A stretch of 64,000 bases of DNA from Hofstenia miamia (Eukaryota > Xenacoelomorpha > Acoela). How positions within the stretch are numbered: the first letter of the stretch is position 1; each line of letters opens with the position of its first letter. Below, piece after piece: positions 1 to 11,924 of the stretch. Position numbers and translations under genes: made by a program. The notes beneath the pieces were generated by a model. It was given only the letters and a program-made list of their open reading frames with translations, was not told the DNA's origin and did no database searches. Location of the stretch: assembly GCA_004352715.1 (NCBI GenBank), contig SCFE01000027.1, positions 1,144,174 to 1,208,173 of the forward strand, written 5' to 3'.

Positions 1-2
1 TT

Positions 3-308
3 GTTGAATTTACATTATGTGATTTAATTCACTATCACACTTGCTTAATATTCTACCCCAATATTCGTGAACTTTTAATGATACTGGCTGTTCTACCAAT
101 TGGCAGTTGTGAAACAGAACGCACATTTAGTTGTGTGCGTAGAGTTCACTAATTTCTTCGCACATCACTCACTGGGGATAAATTATCGGATTTGTGCATT
201 ATTGCTCTTCATTACAATAGTGTGCCACTTTCGACAGTAAAGATTTTGGAGAAATTTATTGCAAGACACCCACGACGTCTACAATCACAGTCACTTTTCA
301 CTGACTAA
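3..308 (+). pseudogene. hAT-family transposase, C-terminal dimerisation region (broken)
   Basis: One frame reads through the window edge. It contains YPNIRELLMILAVLPIGSC, then ETERTFSCVRRV, an in-frame TAA at 150-152, then FLRTSLTGDKLSDLCIIAL, and stops at 306-308. The order 'L-P-x-x-x-x-x-ER-F-S-x-x-R-R-x-x-x-x-LR-[S/T]-x-x-x-x-x-x-L-S' is the hAT C-terminal dimerisation motif (Dimer_Tnp_hAT), found at the end of the transposase. Only the last ~100 residues are present because the element enters from outside the window. The internal stop makes it a relic. A host gene of hAT origin (ZMYM1- or ZBED-like) is the alternative, but the stop argues against it. Confidence 0.75.
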
Positions 309-1194
309 ATATTTTCTCCTGCTACAGTATTTTCTACTTGTTAAAGATTTTTTATAAATACAATCTGTTAATAGAAAATGTTTATCAAAATGTAGATTAT
401 TTTATGTGTATGTAAATGATTACAATAATTTTTTTTGAATAACCTAAACATGAAAAATATTAAAAATAACCTTAATGTTTCTACATGGATAATGCATCCA
501 GCCACCCCCCTCATGAAATTCCTAGATCCGCGCCTGCTCATCTCCGTCAAAGATCTAGCTTCTCATGACCATCTAATCAGATAATATTGTGACATAATCC
601 ATCAAATAACATGATTGGTCAAGATGAGAGAAAGGGATGAAGGAAACAAAGACTGAAATTATTAATATTGATTATAATGATTAAAATGTAAATCATGATA
701 GGATTGATTATTTTTACTTTGTAAATGTTTTGTGCAATTATATCTAAAATTATGCTCGACGGTATTTTGACAAAACGAAAGATGGTCAAGCAGCGTAGTC
801 AAATTAAAGCTGACGTTGCGTAAAATTAGCAGAAATATTAAGCGAGGGAAAAACTGTAAACAAGAAAGATTAACAGGTACTAGTCGAGTATTTAGTTGTT
901 TAATACCAAGTGCTATAAATATACTGAACATGATGTAATTAATGATGAACAAATCTACTTCTGATTTATTTTCTCTTGTCAGGTTATTTTATATATTCTG
1001 ATGGAAAGCTAAACGTCTACGAGCTAGGGTAATTGTATGGTGGTTCCCACATCCGGTTAAAGGTATGCTGGAGCAGCCTCCTAATAGCTATTCCACAGCG
1101 GGGAGGGCGACAGCTGTAGTTACCTGGTGTGCTCTTAGGTTACGGATAGGTATAGGAGTTTTTTACCGTTATAGCTTTCCTGATTGTCATTGCT
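309..1194. other. No gene recognised; likely old repeat
   Basis: Short ORFs here have no recognisable motif. The stretch near 500-545 is more GC-rich than its surroundings and resembles a transposon end, but no partner terminus was found. Confidence 0.5.
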
Positions 1195-1509
1195 NNNNNN
1201 NNNNNNNNNNNNNNNNNNNNNNNNNNNNNNNNNNNNNNNNNNNNNNNNNNNNNNNNNNNNNNNNNNNNNNNNNNNNNNNNNNNNNNNNNNNNNNNNNNNN
1301 NNNNNNNNNNNNNNNNNNNNNNNNNNNNNNNNNNNNNNNNNNNNNNNNNNNNNNNNNNNNNNNNNNNNNNNNNNNNNNNNNNNNNNNNNNNNNNNNNNNN
1401 NNNNNNNNNNNNNNNNNNNNNNNNNNNNNNNNNNNNNNNNNNNNNNNNNNNNNNNNNNNNNNNNNNNNNNNNNNNNNNNNNNNNNNNNNNNNNNNNNNNN
1501 NNNNNNNNN
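1195..1509. other. Assembly gap (315 N)
   Basis: A run of N. The flanks do not share an obvious duplicated segment, unlike several other gaps in this window. Confidence 0.99.
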
Positions 1510-2049
1510 ATGATTTAACAGTGTTTACACTTAGACGGTTATTACGATTGTATCTCTATATTCTATTACACATAGTTTATTTAATAGTCATTACATGTTG
1601 CTCGATGTGTTATGCAGTAGACCCCTGGCCGACCTCTAGTCACCATTTTCCGCTGACAGCATTGATTGTCTACATGTATCAAGGGCTATTATATGTTTCT
1701 ATATATGTAGGGTTATTACATGTAGGGCCTCATAATAAGCTATTCCAGCAGCAAGGTTGCACCACTTCATTTATTGCATCAGTTCGTAATAACAAAGACA
1801 ATCAATGCACTAAATTCTCAAGTAGTTGCAAATCCCATTACACCTATTACACTGAGTTTGCTATTCACATCACCATTCCTTTGTTGTTCTTTACCTCACA
1901 TTGGCAGTTCCATTGGTAAGATGCGGCTGGCAGATGCGTTCCTGGATATGAACATTTACTCTTGAGTGTCAATCCTGTCTTCCAACATCTCTGCTTTATC
2001 TAAATGAGGTGAGTTAACTAAGTAGCTACAAAGGCTCATGTATATTAAA
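1510..2049. other. No gene recognised; probably retroelement-derived
   Basis: The sequence is somewhat less AT-rich than its surroundings and lies next to the Ty3/gypsy LTR and RT remnants. Open frames through it have no recognisable motif. Confidence 0.4.
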
Positions 2050-2420
2050 TTAGTTTAATAAACCACACACTTATCATAAAGGAGAGAAATCGGAAAAGTG
2101 TCAACTCCGCTTAATGGTTAATCTAAGAAAAGTAATAGTTTTCTCTAAGTAACACAACCACAGTGGGTTGGCATGATTCTACATTATTAGCAAGGATAGA
2201 ACTGAGCTGCACAAACTAAGAAACTTTTTTTACGCTTGCGCACAAAAGAGCCCTATTTATACATAAGAGATAATAGCAAATAACAATGACCTGCCGATAG
2301 CCAGAACTAAAATAACACTGCTCATGACGTAAGCGTGGGTAGCTTGATAGAACGCGGGACCGTGCGAGGAAACGGAAATGCACTGTTGAGAGAGCCTCTA
2401 GCAGCGACGAAGGGTTTGAT
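2050..2420 (-). repeat. Ty3/gypsy LTR remnant (minus orientation)
   Basis: Lies downstream of the minus-strand RT remnant. A ~29 bp core at 2233-2261 reappears with few differences at 16542-16570, and flanking similarity extends on both sides, so these are two copies of one LTR family. Read on the minus strand it has a TATA box (TATAAATAG, 2254-2262) followed by GGCTCTTTTGTGCGC, which fits a U3/R promoter. Exact ends were not found. Confidence 0.5.
2255..2262 (-). promoter_or_regulatory. TATA box of the LTR promoter
   Basis: TATAAATA on the minus strand inside the LTR remnant. The homologous LTR at 16564-16571 reads AATAAATA, so the box has decayed in that copy. Confidence 0.4.
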
Positions 2421-3038
2421 GTTTTTGATATCCTTTTTGAGATTGTTAAGTTCTTCCTGGTGTTGCCAGGTCCATTGAAATTCTTTTTGCTTTTTTAGTA
2501 GGTTTGAGATGTGATGGGTTTTTTCAGTTCGGAATGAAAATCTGGTAGTAATTGATGCAGCCGAGGATTCGTTGGACGTCTTTAGCGTTTTTCAGTGCTT
2601 GGCGTTGTCTTTGATTGTAATTTTTTCTTCTGTGATATTTCTACCAAGGAATATTACCCTATTCTTAGCAATGTTACATTTCTTGGCATTGACTCAGAGT
2701 CCTGCATTGTAGAGCAGGTGGAGTGTGCTATTCAGTTGTTCTGAGTGACTTTTGATGTCATGTGACCCAATTAGAATGTCGTCTATGTAGGTGGCTACTC
2801 CATCAGATAGTGTGCAGTTATCATTTGTTAGGATTTTTGCGACGTATCATTGGAGTGTTGCCGGCGCATTGCATAGGCGAAAGGCCATATAGAGCCATTC
2901 GAAAAGGCTGTATGGGGTTATAAACGCCGTCTTTTCTATATATCCTTTTCTCGGATGGGTACCTGCCAGTAGGCTTTGCAGAGAATAGTTTGTATGTTTC
3001 AATTGAAAATTGAAAGATAGTTTCAAGAACGCAAGCAT
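2421..3038 (-). pseudogene. Ty3/gypsy reverse transcriptase and start of RNase H (degenerate)
   Basis: The minus strand reads, across frameshifts, AYWQVPIREKDI, then EKTAFITPYSLFEWLYMAF, then LCNAPATLQ, then VATYIDDILIGS with the YIDD catalytic box at 2789-2778, then AGL-x-VNAKKCNIAKNRVIFLG. It ends with an RNase H-like start, FQWTWQHQEELNNLKKDI. This is the standard Ty3/gypsy order from RT motif A to the RT/RNase H junction. A frameshift separates the YWQVP and KTAFIT blocks and there are several stops, so it is inactive. Integrase is missing between it and the following LTR. Confidence 0.85.
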
Positions 3039-3134
3039 TTGAGGAATCAGTCAGTTTTTATATGAAATTTATAAAAAATCCCTCAGTTTAACAGAACTTT
3101 TGTGAAATAAATTTTCATATTGCAATTGGTTAAC

Positions 3135-3319
3135 ATATTTACAAACAAATGTTTTCAGTAAATGTATATATATATNNNNNNNNNNNNNNNNNNNNNNNNN
3201 NNNNNNNNNNNNNNNNNNNNNNNNNNNNNNNNNNNNNNNNNNNNNNNNNNNNNNNNNNNNNNNNNNNNNNNNNNNNNNNNNNNNNNNNNATATTTACAAA
3301 CAAATGTTTTCAGTAAATG
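3135..3319. other. Gap (3176-3289) flanked by a duplicated 30-mer
   Basis: The 30 bases at 3135-3164 recur identically at 3290-3319, one on each side of a 114-N gap set in a (TA)n tract. This is the pattern left when overlapping contig ends were not merged. The gap is probably false and lies in the microsatellite. Confidence 0.8.
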
Positions 3320-3320
3320 C

Positions 3321-3324
<4 letters not shown>

Positions 3325-3354
<30 letters not shown>
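3325..3354. repeat. (TA)n microsatellite
   Basis: Uninterrupted alternating TA, adjoining the gap. Confidence 0.95.
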
Positions 3355-3356
<2 letters not shown>

Positions 3357-3359
3357 CCT

Positions 3360-6300
3360 TGGTTAATTGCCTCAATCATGAGTTACGGCACTTGTCTGAT
3401 CCTAACTTTCATTCGCAGAAGAATATGGAAAAGTTTTGAAAATAATTATGGAAAATAAACTCAAGCATATCTCCATATGCAAACCTGTCTAATTCTGAAT
3501 CATAAATGTGATGGTAACAAAAGTGCCATATTAAAATATAAAAACGCCTAAGCACGAGATCTTACAAGCTTGCTTTGTTTTGTGTAATGGGATTTGTACT
3601 CTAACTGACTAAATTTAGATAAAATAAAAAGGAAATACGGATGCATTTCTATGATATTAACTTAGAGCAAATTTTATGGTTTCTAATTTTATAAAGGAAA
3701 AATTTATTTTTAGCACTTTTTATATTGACGTTAACATTTCTAGTTTCTAAATTTAACCATATTTTGAAGACAAGCCCAGCATACATAGATATTTGTTGGT
3801 AGGGCCCTATGAATTTTCTCAAAAAAATACATTTGTTACGTTAGAAACTTAAAAGTAGCATATAGCATCTCTAATATAATGTTAGAATTCTAAATTTATA
3901 CATAAAATTTACTAACATATTTTTGTAAGGCAAAGCATTAAATCTGTAATATTGATAGATATCTTCAGTAATTTAATAATAAATTTAAAAAATATATAAA
4001 ATAATATATTTAGAAATTTGACATACAAAAGGAAATGTAAACATTTCATAATAGATCAATCTTTTGTGAACAATTTATTATACATTTTACATAGGTTACA
4101 GTAATGCAGGAAAACGCAAAAGTAAAGAACTAAGCTCACTTTATACACATTCCAAACACATACATTCAGTGTTTACTACTATCGACGCCATGTGACATAG
4201 TATCTATGTGTTTGGAACTCGGAGGAGATGATTCAGCTCACTTTGCTTCATTGTACCTCTCAGATAATCTTTGAGGTGTCAGATTCAATGTACTGAATGC
4301 GCCCTTACTGACACATTGGTCAAATTCATCGCCAAGAACAACTGCATAACGAGTACAATTTCTGATATCAGAATGTACTCAGTAAAGAGGAGATTTTACA
4401 GGCACAATTCCAGGATATGATGATGACGGAATCAGAAAACCTAAGTCTTTCCTGCAGAAAGCAGTAAAGTCATTAAAGACAGCTTCCCAAGTTTAACCAC
4501 GATTACAAAGAAAAAGTAATTGCTCTAGATTCTTGTACACTAGGAGTGCGGGTTGATCAAATCTGCACTTTATCAACACCACAACTGTTTTGAGTGCCTC
4601 ACTACTGTTGCAAGTACGGTACATTGAATTGTAGTGAGAAAAGAACAAGGATTCAGCAAAGCCAGTCTTGAACTTCCACGGACAATTCTTTGTGGTAAAC
4701 CTGGTTCATCAACTTGCAAAAGTCAGTTTGATGCTGATGTACTGTTGACCAGTTGATATATATATATATATCATAAATATTATAATTGTATTTTGCCCAG
4801 ACGCGAATCTCGCCTTTGTCACCGAACAACATTTGGGACTGCCGCAACAAACTGATACATGTACCGCGTGGAGCTCTACTTCATAGATATGTAAATTGCA
4901 TGTATTTCTTTTACTTAGGCAGTGTTTAATAAGAATATTGCAAGTCAAAATATTCTTATAAATTGGAGTGGTTATTTACCTTTCAGCCCATCATGGTTAT
5001 TATAATGAAGCATGGAGTGCGATATCGTACTCTACGTAATGAAGCTACAATGATTAACATAACGACGCAATTTTAACAAAACAATTTAAAAACTTCAAAT
5101 GCTGTTGACTTTATTCAATTTATGTAACACTGTTGTTGTGAGTCGTATAATTTTATATTATTTTAAGCAGTTGTTACCAATAAATCCAACGGCTCATACT
5201 GTGACCTATACACAACACGCAGGCCTGGTTGAAAAGTGTCTACGAGCCTACAATTGCAAAGGGTTTCACCAATGCTAGACAAAAGCTGTAGAACACGAGC
5301 ATGAGTTTTATAATGGTTACAACCACCAAGTAATATAGTTTTTTACGCAGCTTGGAATAATTTCTGCATATTGTACCGCATCATTTTTTAATATTTGAAC
5401 ATGTGTATTAACTATGCATAAAATTTACAAATTTATTTAGAATTCCATTGAAGTCCTGTTACTACTAGATAAGATTGAATTCTTTAGGAAATGACCTATA
5501 GCAGCTAGCTGGGGAAGGCAACATTCTGAGTAAGTATTGTGCAACTATTTGGAACGGAAGTTGAGTACTGTCAAGCAAACAGTTCAAAAGCCACATATTC
5601 TAGAAAAATTGTCCAGTTGAGGCCAGTTTTCTATACGACATTGCAGACCAGCACTGATCCTCGCTTGATATATCTACAAGAACAGAAGATCTAAGAGATT
5701 GGCTTGAATTACTACAGTAGGAGTATCCACCTATTTTTTGCAAAATATGCCTAGACAGTAATATCTAATTTATTCAGATTTACATAACTTACAATAAAAT
5801 TTTGTTTTTATCTTAAATTTTTCATCATATAAAATTGATTAAAAGCAATCGGTTACGCGTCAATTTGTTATTTATTGCATGTTTACTACATTTTAGATGT
5901 TGTTTAAATAAAACCTGTCAAATAAACGAAGTTTAAACAAAATCGTTTAATTGACTGCTGCATTTAAGCAAACAGCTGATTCAAACGTTGTTTAAGACCG
6001 TTTAAACAATTCATTTAAATGGTGAACACTGCATGTACTAGATAGAAGTTCTTAGGTCGATATGAATGCATATCGGACTTTTCAAATTACAACGTGATCA
6101 AAAACAAATGAATTGCATATATAAATTGTAATGATTACACTTAATTGATTTTATAATGCTCAGATATTTTAGCAACATAAATTTCCCATCTAAATTTAAG
6201 TGTTAATAAAATATAACATCTACTTCATTGGAAATTTTGCCCTAGAAGCTATAATTTCTAGTAGCCAAGTTATATTTTATGCAGTTTTTGGGGTTTATTA

Positions 6301-8690
6301 GACATGTATCCGACAATGAACAAAGTTCAAACATTGCTTAGTTCTGATTAAGCCCCTATTTTCAGAAATGATTATTTATTCGTGTTTTGACATAAATTTT
6401 TTGTACGTCATTCCCTCAAATTTAATATTCAATTTAAATATTAGTTTTATTATTATTGATCAAATTATTTAAGAATTACAAATTTTTAAATAATTTGATC
6501 TCAAATCAAAATGTTCTGTAGGAGCTTTGACATAGTATTGTAATATTTTACAAAAGTCATACTAAGAAACAAAAATTTCAATGTCAAGAAAAAAAGATCT
6601 ATTCTTTACGAGGTTGTTTGAATTCTTTGTGCAGGTCACCTCTAAGGTAAAGAGTGATGCATGTTTAATTTATCTTCTAGAAAAGCAATTAAGATTTATT
6701 GGTATTTTTTAAATGAATGAAGTATTTAAGAGCATCTGAGGAAAGAAACTTAACATTGAAGAGGCAGTCTGTACATGTACATTGTACAAATCTAATTCTC
6801 CAAAAAAATTCCCTAATTCTATTTCACAAAACACAAAGGTTAAATTTTTAATTCCATCTTATTGAAATAATACATGGTGGAAACTGCAAAAATGCGCTTT
6901 AAATAGTGTCATTTTGTTACCAGAAGAGACTAACAAAACGAGGGAAGGGATTTCGAATTATGGAACGGATACACTTCGATAATATTTTGTTCTGAAGGAT
7001 TGTGTTGAACAAAACTCGAAATCGGATAAAATAGTTCCGGTAAGAAATAAATAGTTTAGCTGAGCAAATAGGAATGAACATTGGTCCTGATTTTACATTC
7101 ACTCACGTTCTCAACTTTATTTCAACTTATGCAAATTACACAATTGCACATACATTGTAGATTTGATTTACCCACAACAAAAAGGTAATGGAAAATTCTA
7201 TTGACAATGTATATTCATTGGAAATGATTAGTTAAGTTATAATGAAAAATTCTTTTTAAATTGAACTTTTACTTTTCTCAGTTCATTTAAAATTATGTGG
7301 AAATCACTGCACTAATAAAACTAAACAAGAATGCACTATTTGAATGGAGTAATAGGTAGTAACATGAACTCACTACCATAAATGTACAAACCAATTAAGT
7401 AATTTAAACGAATTCAATTTCATAAAGATGCATCAAGGCATACAATGTAAGCGTGTATAATACAGAACTGAAACCTGTGGCAAATCCAATGGGTCTATAT
7501 TCATTCCCCATCAGCAAATAAAAATAAACTGAATATTCGTCATAATTTTCTCAGAACTCTAGAGCATTATTTCGTCTAGAATTTTATACCTTAAAGGGAA
7601 TTCCCTTCCCAAGATGGTAAATATCAAAATTTCATATTCATATTAATACTGTAAGTGCCAACATATGCTTCATGCAAACTCATTTTTTAGATATGATGTG
7701 CACGAATTCAATTAACCAGCCATAAATTGTCAATGGAGTTTGCATAATGTTCGAATTACGCATGTTGATCAATGCAAATAATAGAGCATTTTCAAATTGG
7801 TATGTTAAAATTTAGTTATTTAATTCCTCGGTAATTCAACTCATTGCTCCAGTGTTAGAGGTAAATGCTTGCCTTAGTCCAGTTCTTAGGGAATTGTATC
7901 AAAATACAATTGAAGTTGACATTGCAGACATCTTGAATCAGACATTTTTGTCAACAGATGATATTATTTTTGATGCCTTCATTGCTTAATATTCAATAAA
8001 GCTATGCAAAATAGCTTTCGAATTTTAAATATTAAGTTAGGAAAATTTTTCAAATAGTCAAAAATAATTAGAATGTTTAAATAATAAAGTGATTAATTTT
8101 TTACTTTTAAAATGCAAGCGCTACGCCGAATTTAGAAACTAAGTTTGTTAAGATTTTGAAATTGAAAACGCATTTTCTTAATATTTAAAGTTATCAGCTT
8201 GTGGGCATACATTATTGAATAATTTTGTCAGAAACATTAGAGTAGTTCTTGCTGCTTATCTTAGTGGTGAAGCCATAAATAAAATGGATGATTTTTGGAC
8301 ATGGTATCGCTGTCGTCAACCACAAGCGACTTCTGAAAATGTATTGCGACATATTCAATTCGGCTACTTTGCTGCAGAGAGAAGAGAAAGCTGCATCAAG
8401 CAAACCTCCATCTTATAATATTTCAGCAAGAACACTGAAGCAGATTAAATTGTCAAAAATATTTTCGTTGAATCATGAGCATGAACTTTAAATTTTCAAT
8501 CTAATTTTAGCTTCGTTTAATATTATTTGTTCGATGCTGACCAACTGACATGCACTTTCGATGTGTAGCTTATTTTTATATTATCATGGACACTTATTTC
8601 GTTTAGTGATTTAGAATTGATTTAAAAATATAAAAATAAACTCAATTGACTGTTCGTTTTTTAAAACATTTGTAGAATTTGTAGTTCAGT
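3360..8690. other. Long non-coding stretch; only short repeats seen
   Basis: AT-rich with no convincing gene. It contains a perfect 12-bp inverted repeat (4151-4162 with 4205-4216, 42-bp loop), a short (TA)n at 4756-4771, and a block at about 5880-6040 rich in TTTAAAC-type palindromes that looks like a hairpin MITE. A 67-codon ORF at 8215-8418 faintly resembles transposase but has no diagnostic motif. Confidence 0.5.
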
Positions 8691-8699
8691 TATAAAATA

Positions 8700-8791
8700 G
8701 GAGATTTTTTTCTTATCCGGAAAAAGGCTTAACCGGCCAACATTTTCCAAAAATTCTGCCCAACATGGCCGGTATAACAAGGATGCACTGT
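8700..8791. mobile_element. Possible pogo/Tigger-like terminal inverted repeat remnant
   Basis: Reads GGCCGGTATAACAAGGATGC followed by ACTGTA. Its complement starts TACAGTGCATCCTTGTTATA, which resembles pogo/Tigger termini (CAGTG...TATAAC, TA target). A second internal GGCCGG-type copy lies just upstream (aaccggccaac). No opposite terminus or transposase was found. Confidence 0.35.
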
Positions 8792-9410
8792 ATTTCCTTC
8801 CTTTTAGAGTTTCAGGTTCGTAATAAATTAGTGAGATGTGTGTTTATATAGCAGAGGTCGTGATTAGCACATCTTGAAAATATACTGTATGTGGCCATAC
8901 ATATTTTATGTGTTTTAACGTATTTGTAGTTAAAGCAATTTTAGCATATGCAGTAAAGTATATATGAAGCCTCGCTAGTAAAATTCTTTGGATTTTTCCC
9001 AAAAATTAAGCAAAATGCTGCTAACATTTAATATACATCTTGGCAAAAAGATGCAATTTCTAGTGTAAGATTTTTTAAAAAGATGTGTCTATTTATTTAT
9101 GTATAGGCCGGCCAACGAACCATCTTTTGATTTCAAACAGTATGGTTATTGTTAACCAAAACTTTAGAAATCCAAATAATGAGAAAAGTGTGATAACGAA
9201 AAATCTAAACAATCATTTGTTATCCTAAACTACTGAAGTTGAAATATGTCAAAATACAATTTGTAATCACTTGTGGTTTTCAGTTGTTATTTCTTACTGC
9301 TAATAATCAAAGCATAATCTGTGATCTGAAGACTGTCTCATCTTCACTTTATTGTGACAGTAAATAAGAAAGTAAAAATTACATTTGGCCTAAATTCAAT
9401 CACTAGTAAA

Positions 9411-9971
9411 TTAATACTAGAACACCGTGCAATATAAACATACCAAAACACTTAAAACCGTCCATTTGTCGGTTTCGCTATTTTTACGTATATTATTTAA
9501 TAAAATCAATTAAAAAGTATATCAAAATAAAAAAGTAAGTGCAATAAGAGAAGATTGTCTATACGTCAACATCGCACTTTTTATTTTGAGTATTGTTATC
9601 AGAAAGTTCACTGTCGCTGTTTGAGACAAGAGCCAAAGTTGTATCTAAATCTTCTGCAATTTCCAAAGTATTACTATCACCGAATTCTTCTTTAGCTATT
9701 GAACGATGATCAGCTACAGCATCAATTATGGCAGTAGCTAATTCCTTGCAGGGTTAGTCAATTTGACGGTTAGTGAGTGTTCTAGTATTATTGCATTGTA
9801 ACTTATTAACAACGCCCCTCTTTCTAAAAATAAAGCTGCAATTGGTTGAGCCCATCAGCCCATTAAAAGTTATGATGTATGATACTGTTTTATCTTAATG
9901 TTAAACTAATATATTATAAACAAAATTGAAAACCGTCAAATTGACGGCTTTGAGGGGTGTTCTAGTGTTAA
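9411..9971. mobile_element. piggyBac-like non-autonomous element with TTAA target duplication
   Basis: Bounded by TTAA at 9411-9414 and 9968-9971. The left terminus is TACTAGAACACC. The right terminus, read inward on the minus strand, is CACTAGAACACCCC, which resembles piggyBac ends (CCCTAGAA next to TTAA). Subterminal palindromes occur near each end: AAACCG/CGGTTT arms at 9455-9475 and CCGTCAA/TTGACGG arms at 9933-9947. A third end-like copy (GTGTTCTAGTA, preceded by GTCAATTTGAC at 9757-9767) sits near 9778-9788, suggesting a nested or duplicated end. On the minus strand 9760-9560 an acidic reading frame ending in LALVSNSDSELSDNN may be the N-terminus of a lost transposase. There is no DDE domain. 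Confidence 0.65.
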
Positions 9972-10755
9972 ATAAATAATACAAATTATAATTTATATTA
10001 TACAGATAAGCCACATATGACACATGAATCACTGAATCTGTAAAGTTTATTCCCATTGGAATATCCACAAATAAATTTGACATTAAAGAGTTAATGAAGA
10101 ATTATTGCCATTTAAGTTTCTGAAATTGGTTTTGATCATCTGTAGATATTATAAGATTATAAGTGATTAGAACACTTATAAAACTCTTAAAAAGTCGGTA
10201 AGCTTTAACCAGGTATAGGCGGCTATTCATTTCGGCATTGCATTTTAAAAAACTTTTTTTACTATTTGCAATTTTTTCATTTTCAAAAATGAAATATTTC
10301 AATTTCTGTTTTCCTTTTTCTCTATTATATTTAAAAATTTCTAATTTACATAAAATTTTTTGCATAATTTCTAAGCACTAACAACAACTACAATTGAAGG
10401 ACATAATATTGATTTTAAGAAAACATCTACTCTTCATTAGACAGGAATTGTTTCTGTATTTCTGTTTATTGCAATTGTGGTTACTGTTCATTGGTACACC
10501 ATTTAGAATGCATTAGAGATTAGTCTCAAACTGGAAGAAGAAAAGCATTACTGAAATGCTTTATTTTTAATTTTTCCAATTTGTCAATATTTTAAAAAAT
10601 TGTGAAAATATAATAAATATTAGATGCGAAAATGAATCTTTTCATTATGTATTTTATTATAACTTTTCAAAATGATAAAAGTGAAATATAAAAAACAATT
10701 GAAAGATCACTTTAATCTACATAAAGCCTAAATCACTTGCTTTTCCATTACGTTA

Positions 10756-10761
10756 TTTATT
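10756..10761 (-). terminator. Candidate polyadenylation signal of the GPCR gene
   Basis: AATAAA on the minus strand about 295 bases past the GPCR stop codon. Such hexamers arise often by chance in DNA this AT-rich. Confidence 0.35.
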
Positions 10762-11055
10762 AGAAGTGGCTAAAACTTTCTACAATTCATAGTAAGTTTA
10801 TATGCTACTTCAATAAAATTAGTGAGAATGTACAAGAAAGCTTGGAACATTAACAATAAATTTCTATGAAGAAATACAACAAAAATCATTCATCATAGAT
10901 TAGAAATACACATTTTTGATAATATTTTTTCACAATTATCAATGATCCTTCACCTTGAACGTCAAATCACTTTGATAAGATACTATACATGAACACTCAC
11001 ATGTGCATGCCCATATTTAGTTGGAACGCTAAATCTTTGTACAGACACAAAACAA

Positions 11056-11835
11056 TTACATTTGAAGAGTTAATGAGAAATCTGAAGTCTGATTCGTGGA
11101 GGTAACGTGAACTTGTAAATTTTGCTTTTTCTCCTCTGAATTCTTCTCCTCTAAATCATTTTTCATCTGCAATTCAATAGCAGAACTTTTTCGTAGGCAG
11201 CAGCATGCAGTTTTGACAGATTCGAAGTTGAAATTGAAGAAACCATAAATTACAGGATTGACCATGGAATTACTAAACGCGAGAAACTCAGTGATATTGC
11301 TGGTGTGCCTGCCTGTATTGATGCCAAATATATTAAGGGCAAGATTAATAAAGTATGGCATCCATCCCATCATGTAAAATAGAACAATGCACAATGCCAT
11401 TTTTAAGGTTTTATGGCGTGCATGTATAATACGTTGATTACTTGCGTCGTTTTGGTAGTATTCAATTTGCTGACATGTTCCATGATTATATAACGTATAC
11501 ACAATACAACTGTAGCAGAAAATTAAAATACCTAAAGGAAGAATTAGAATAAACATCAATATAATTGATAGATAAGTAACTCTTTGCCATTCACTATGAT
11601 ATCCATCTGGAACACAATATTTTTTGCCATTACGTATAATTTCCTTCTGAATTAGAAGCATTGGCAAAGAGAGAACGAGAGACAATCCCCAAGAAGCGGC
11701 TGTGAAATACAAAACGCGCTTTTTTGCTGTAGTAAACTGAAGGGGTTTAACCACCGCCTTGTAGTTGTCAATTGTCATAGAAACAAGAATGAATGTGGTC
11801 GATGATGGCGTCAAGACTTGAAAAAAATACATCAC
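11056..11835 (-). CDS. Peptide-type GPCR (rhodopsin class), exon 2: TM3 to C-terminus
   Basis: This exon encodes residues 86-344 of a seven-transmembrane receptor whose first two helices are in exon 1 (34545-34291). It begins after ATTTAG at the acceptor and joins in phase 0, restoring C3.25-K-V. Visible features are TM3 with TFILVSMTIDNY, TM4 around AASWGLSLVLSLPML, an extracellular-loop Cys (KKYCVPDGY) for the usual disulphide, TM5 with its Pro (ILPLGILIF), TM6 VLFYMMGWMPYF, TM7 NSMVNPVIYGFF with an intact NPxxY box, then a CCC cluster suited to palmitoylation and a basic/acidic tail. The overall pattern is closest to the vasopressin/oxytocin - NPS/CCAP - GnRH receptor group; the ligand cannot be assigned. 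Oddities: the DRY box is DNY, and the TM6 CWxP motif is GWMP. The frame is intact and should be functional. Confidence 0.9.
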   Translation of the reverse strand: MMYFFQVLTPSSTTFILVSMTIDNYKAVVKPLQFTTAKKRVLYFTAASWGLSLVLSLPMLLIQKEIIRNGKKYCVPDGYHSEWQRVTYLSIILMFILILPLGILIFCYSCIVYTLYNHGTCQQIEYYQNDASNQRIIHARHKTLKMALCIVLFYMMGWMPYFINLALNIFGINTGRHTSNITEFLAFSNSMVNPVIYGFFNFNFESVKTACCCLRKSSAIELQMKNDLEEKNSEEKKQNLQVHVTSTNQTSDFSLTLQM

Positions 11836-11887
11836 CTAAATAACTATTCTGAATTTTAAAAAATAAATGTTAAGTGTCACATTTTCA

Positions 11888-11914
<27 letters not shown>

Positions 11915-11924
<10 letters not shown>

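Noticed and set aside
1065-1919. 284-codon plus-strand frame
   Set aside because: Half of it is gap; the rest has no motif and an unlike-coding composition.
4500-4950. Possible decayed coding region on the minus strand
   Set aside because: Frames at 4653-4948 include a (TA)n tract and stops; no family could be recognised.
8215-8491. Overlapping 67-codon ORFs as part of the pogo-like element
   Set aside because: No DDE, CENP-B or other pogo motif; the nearby terminus alone does not link them.
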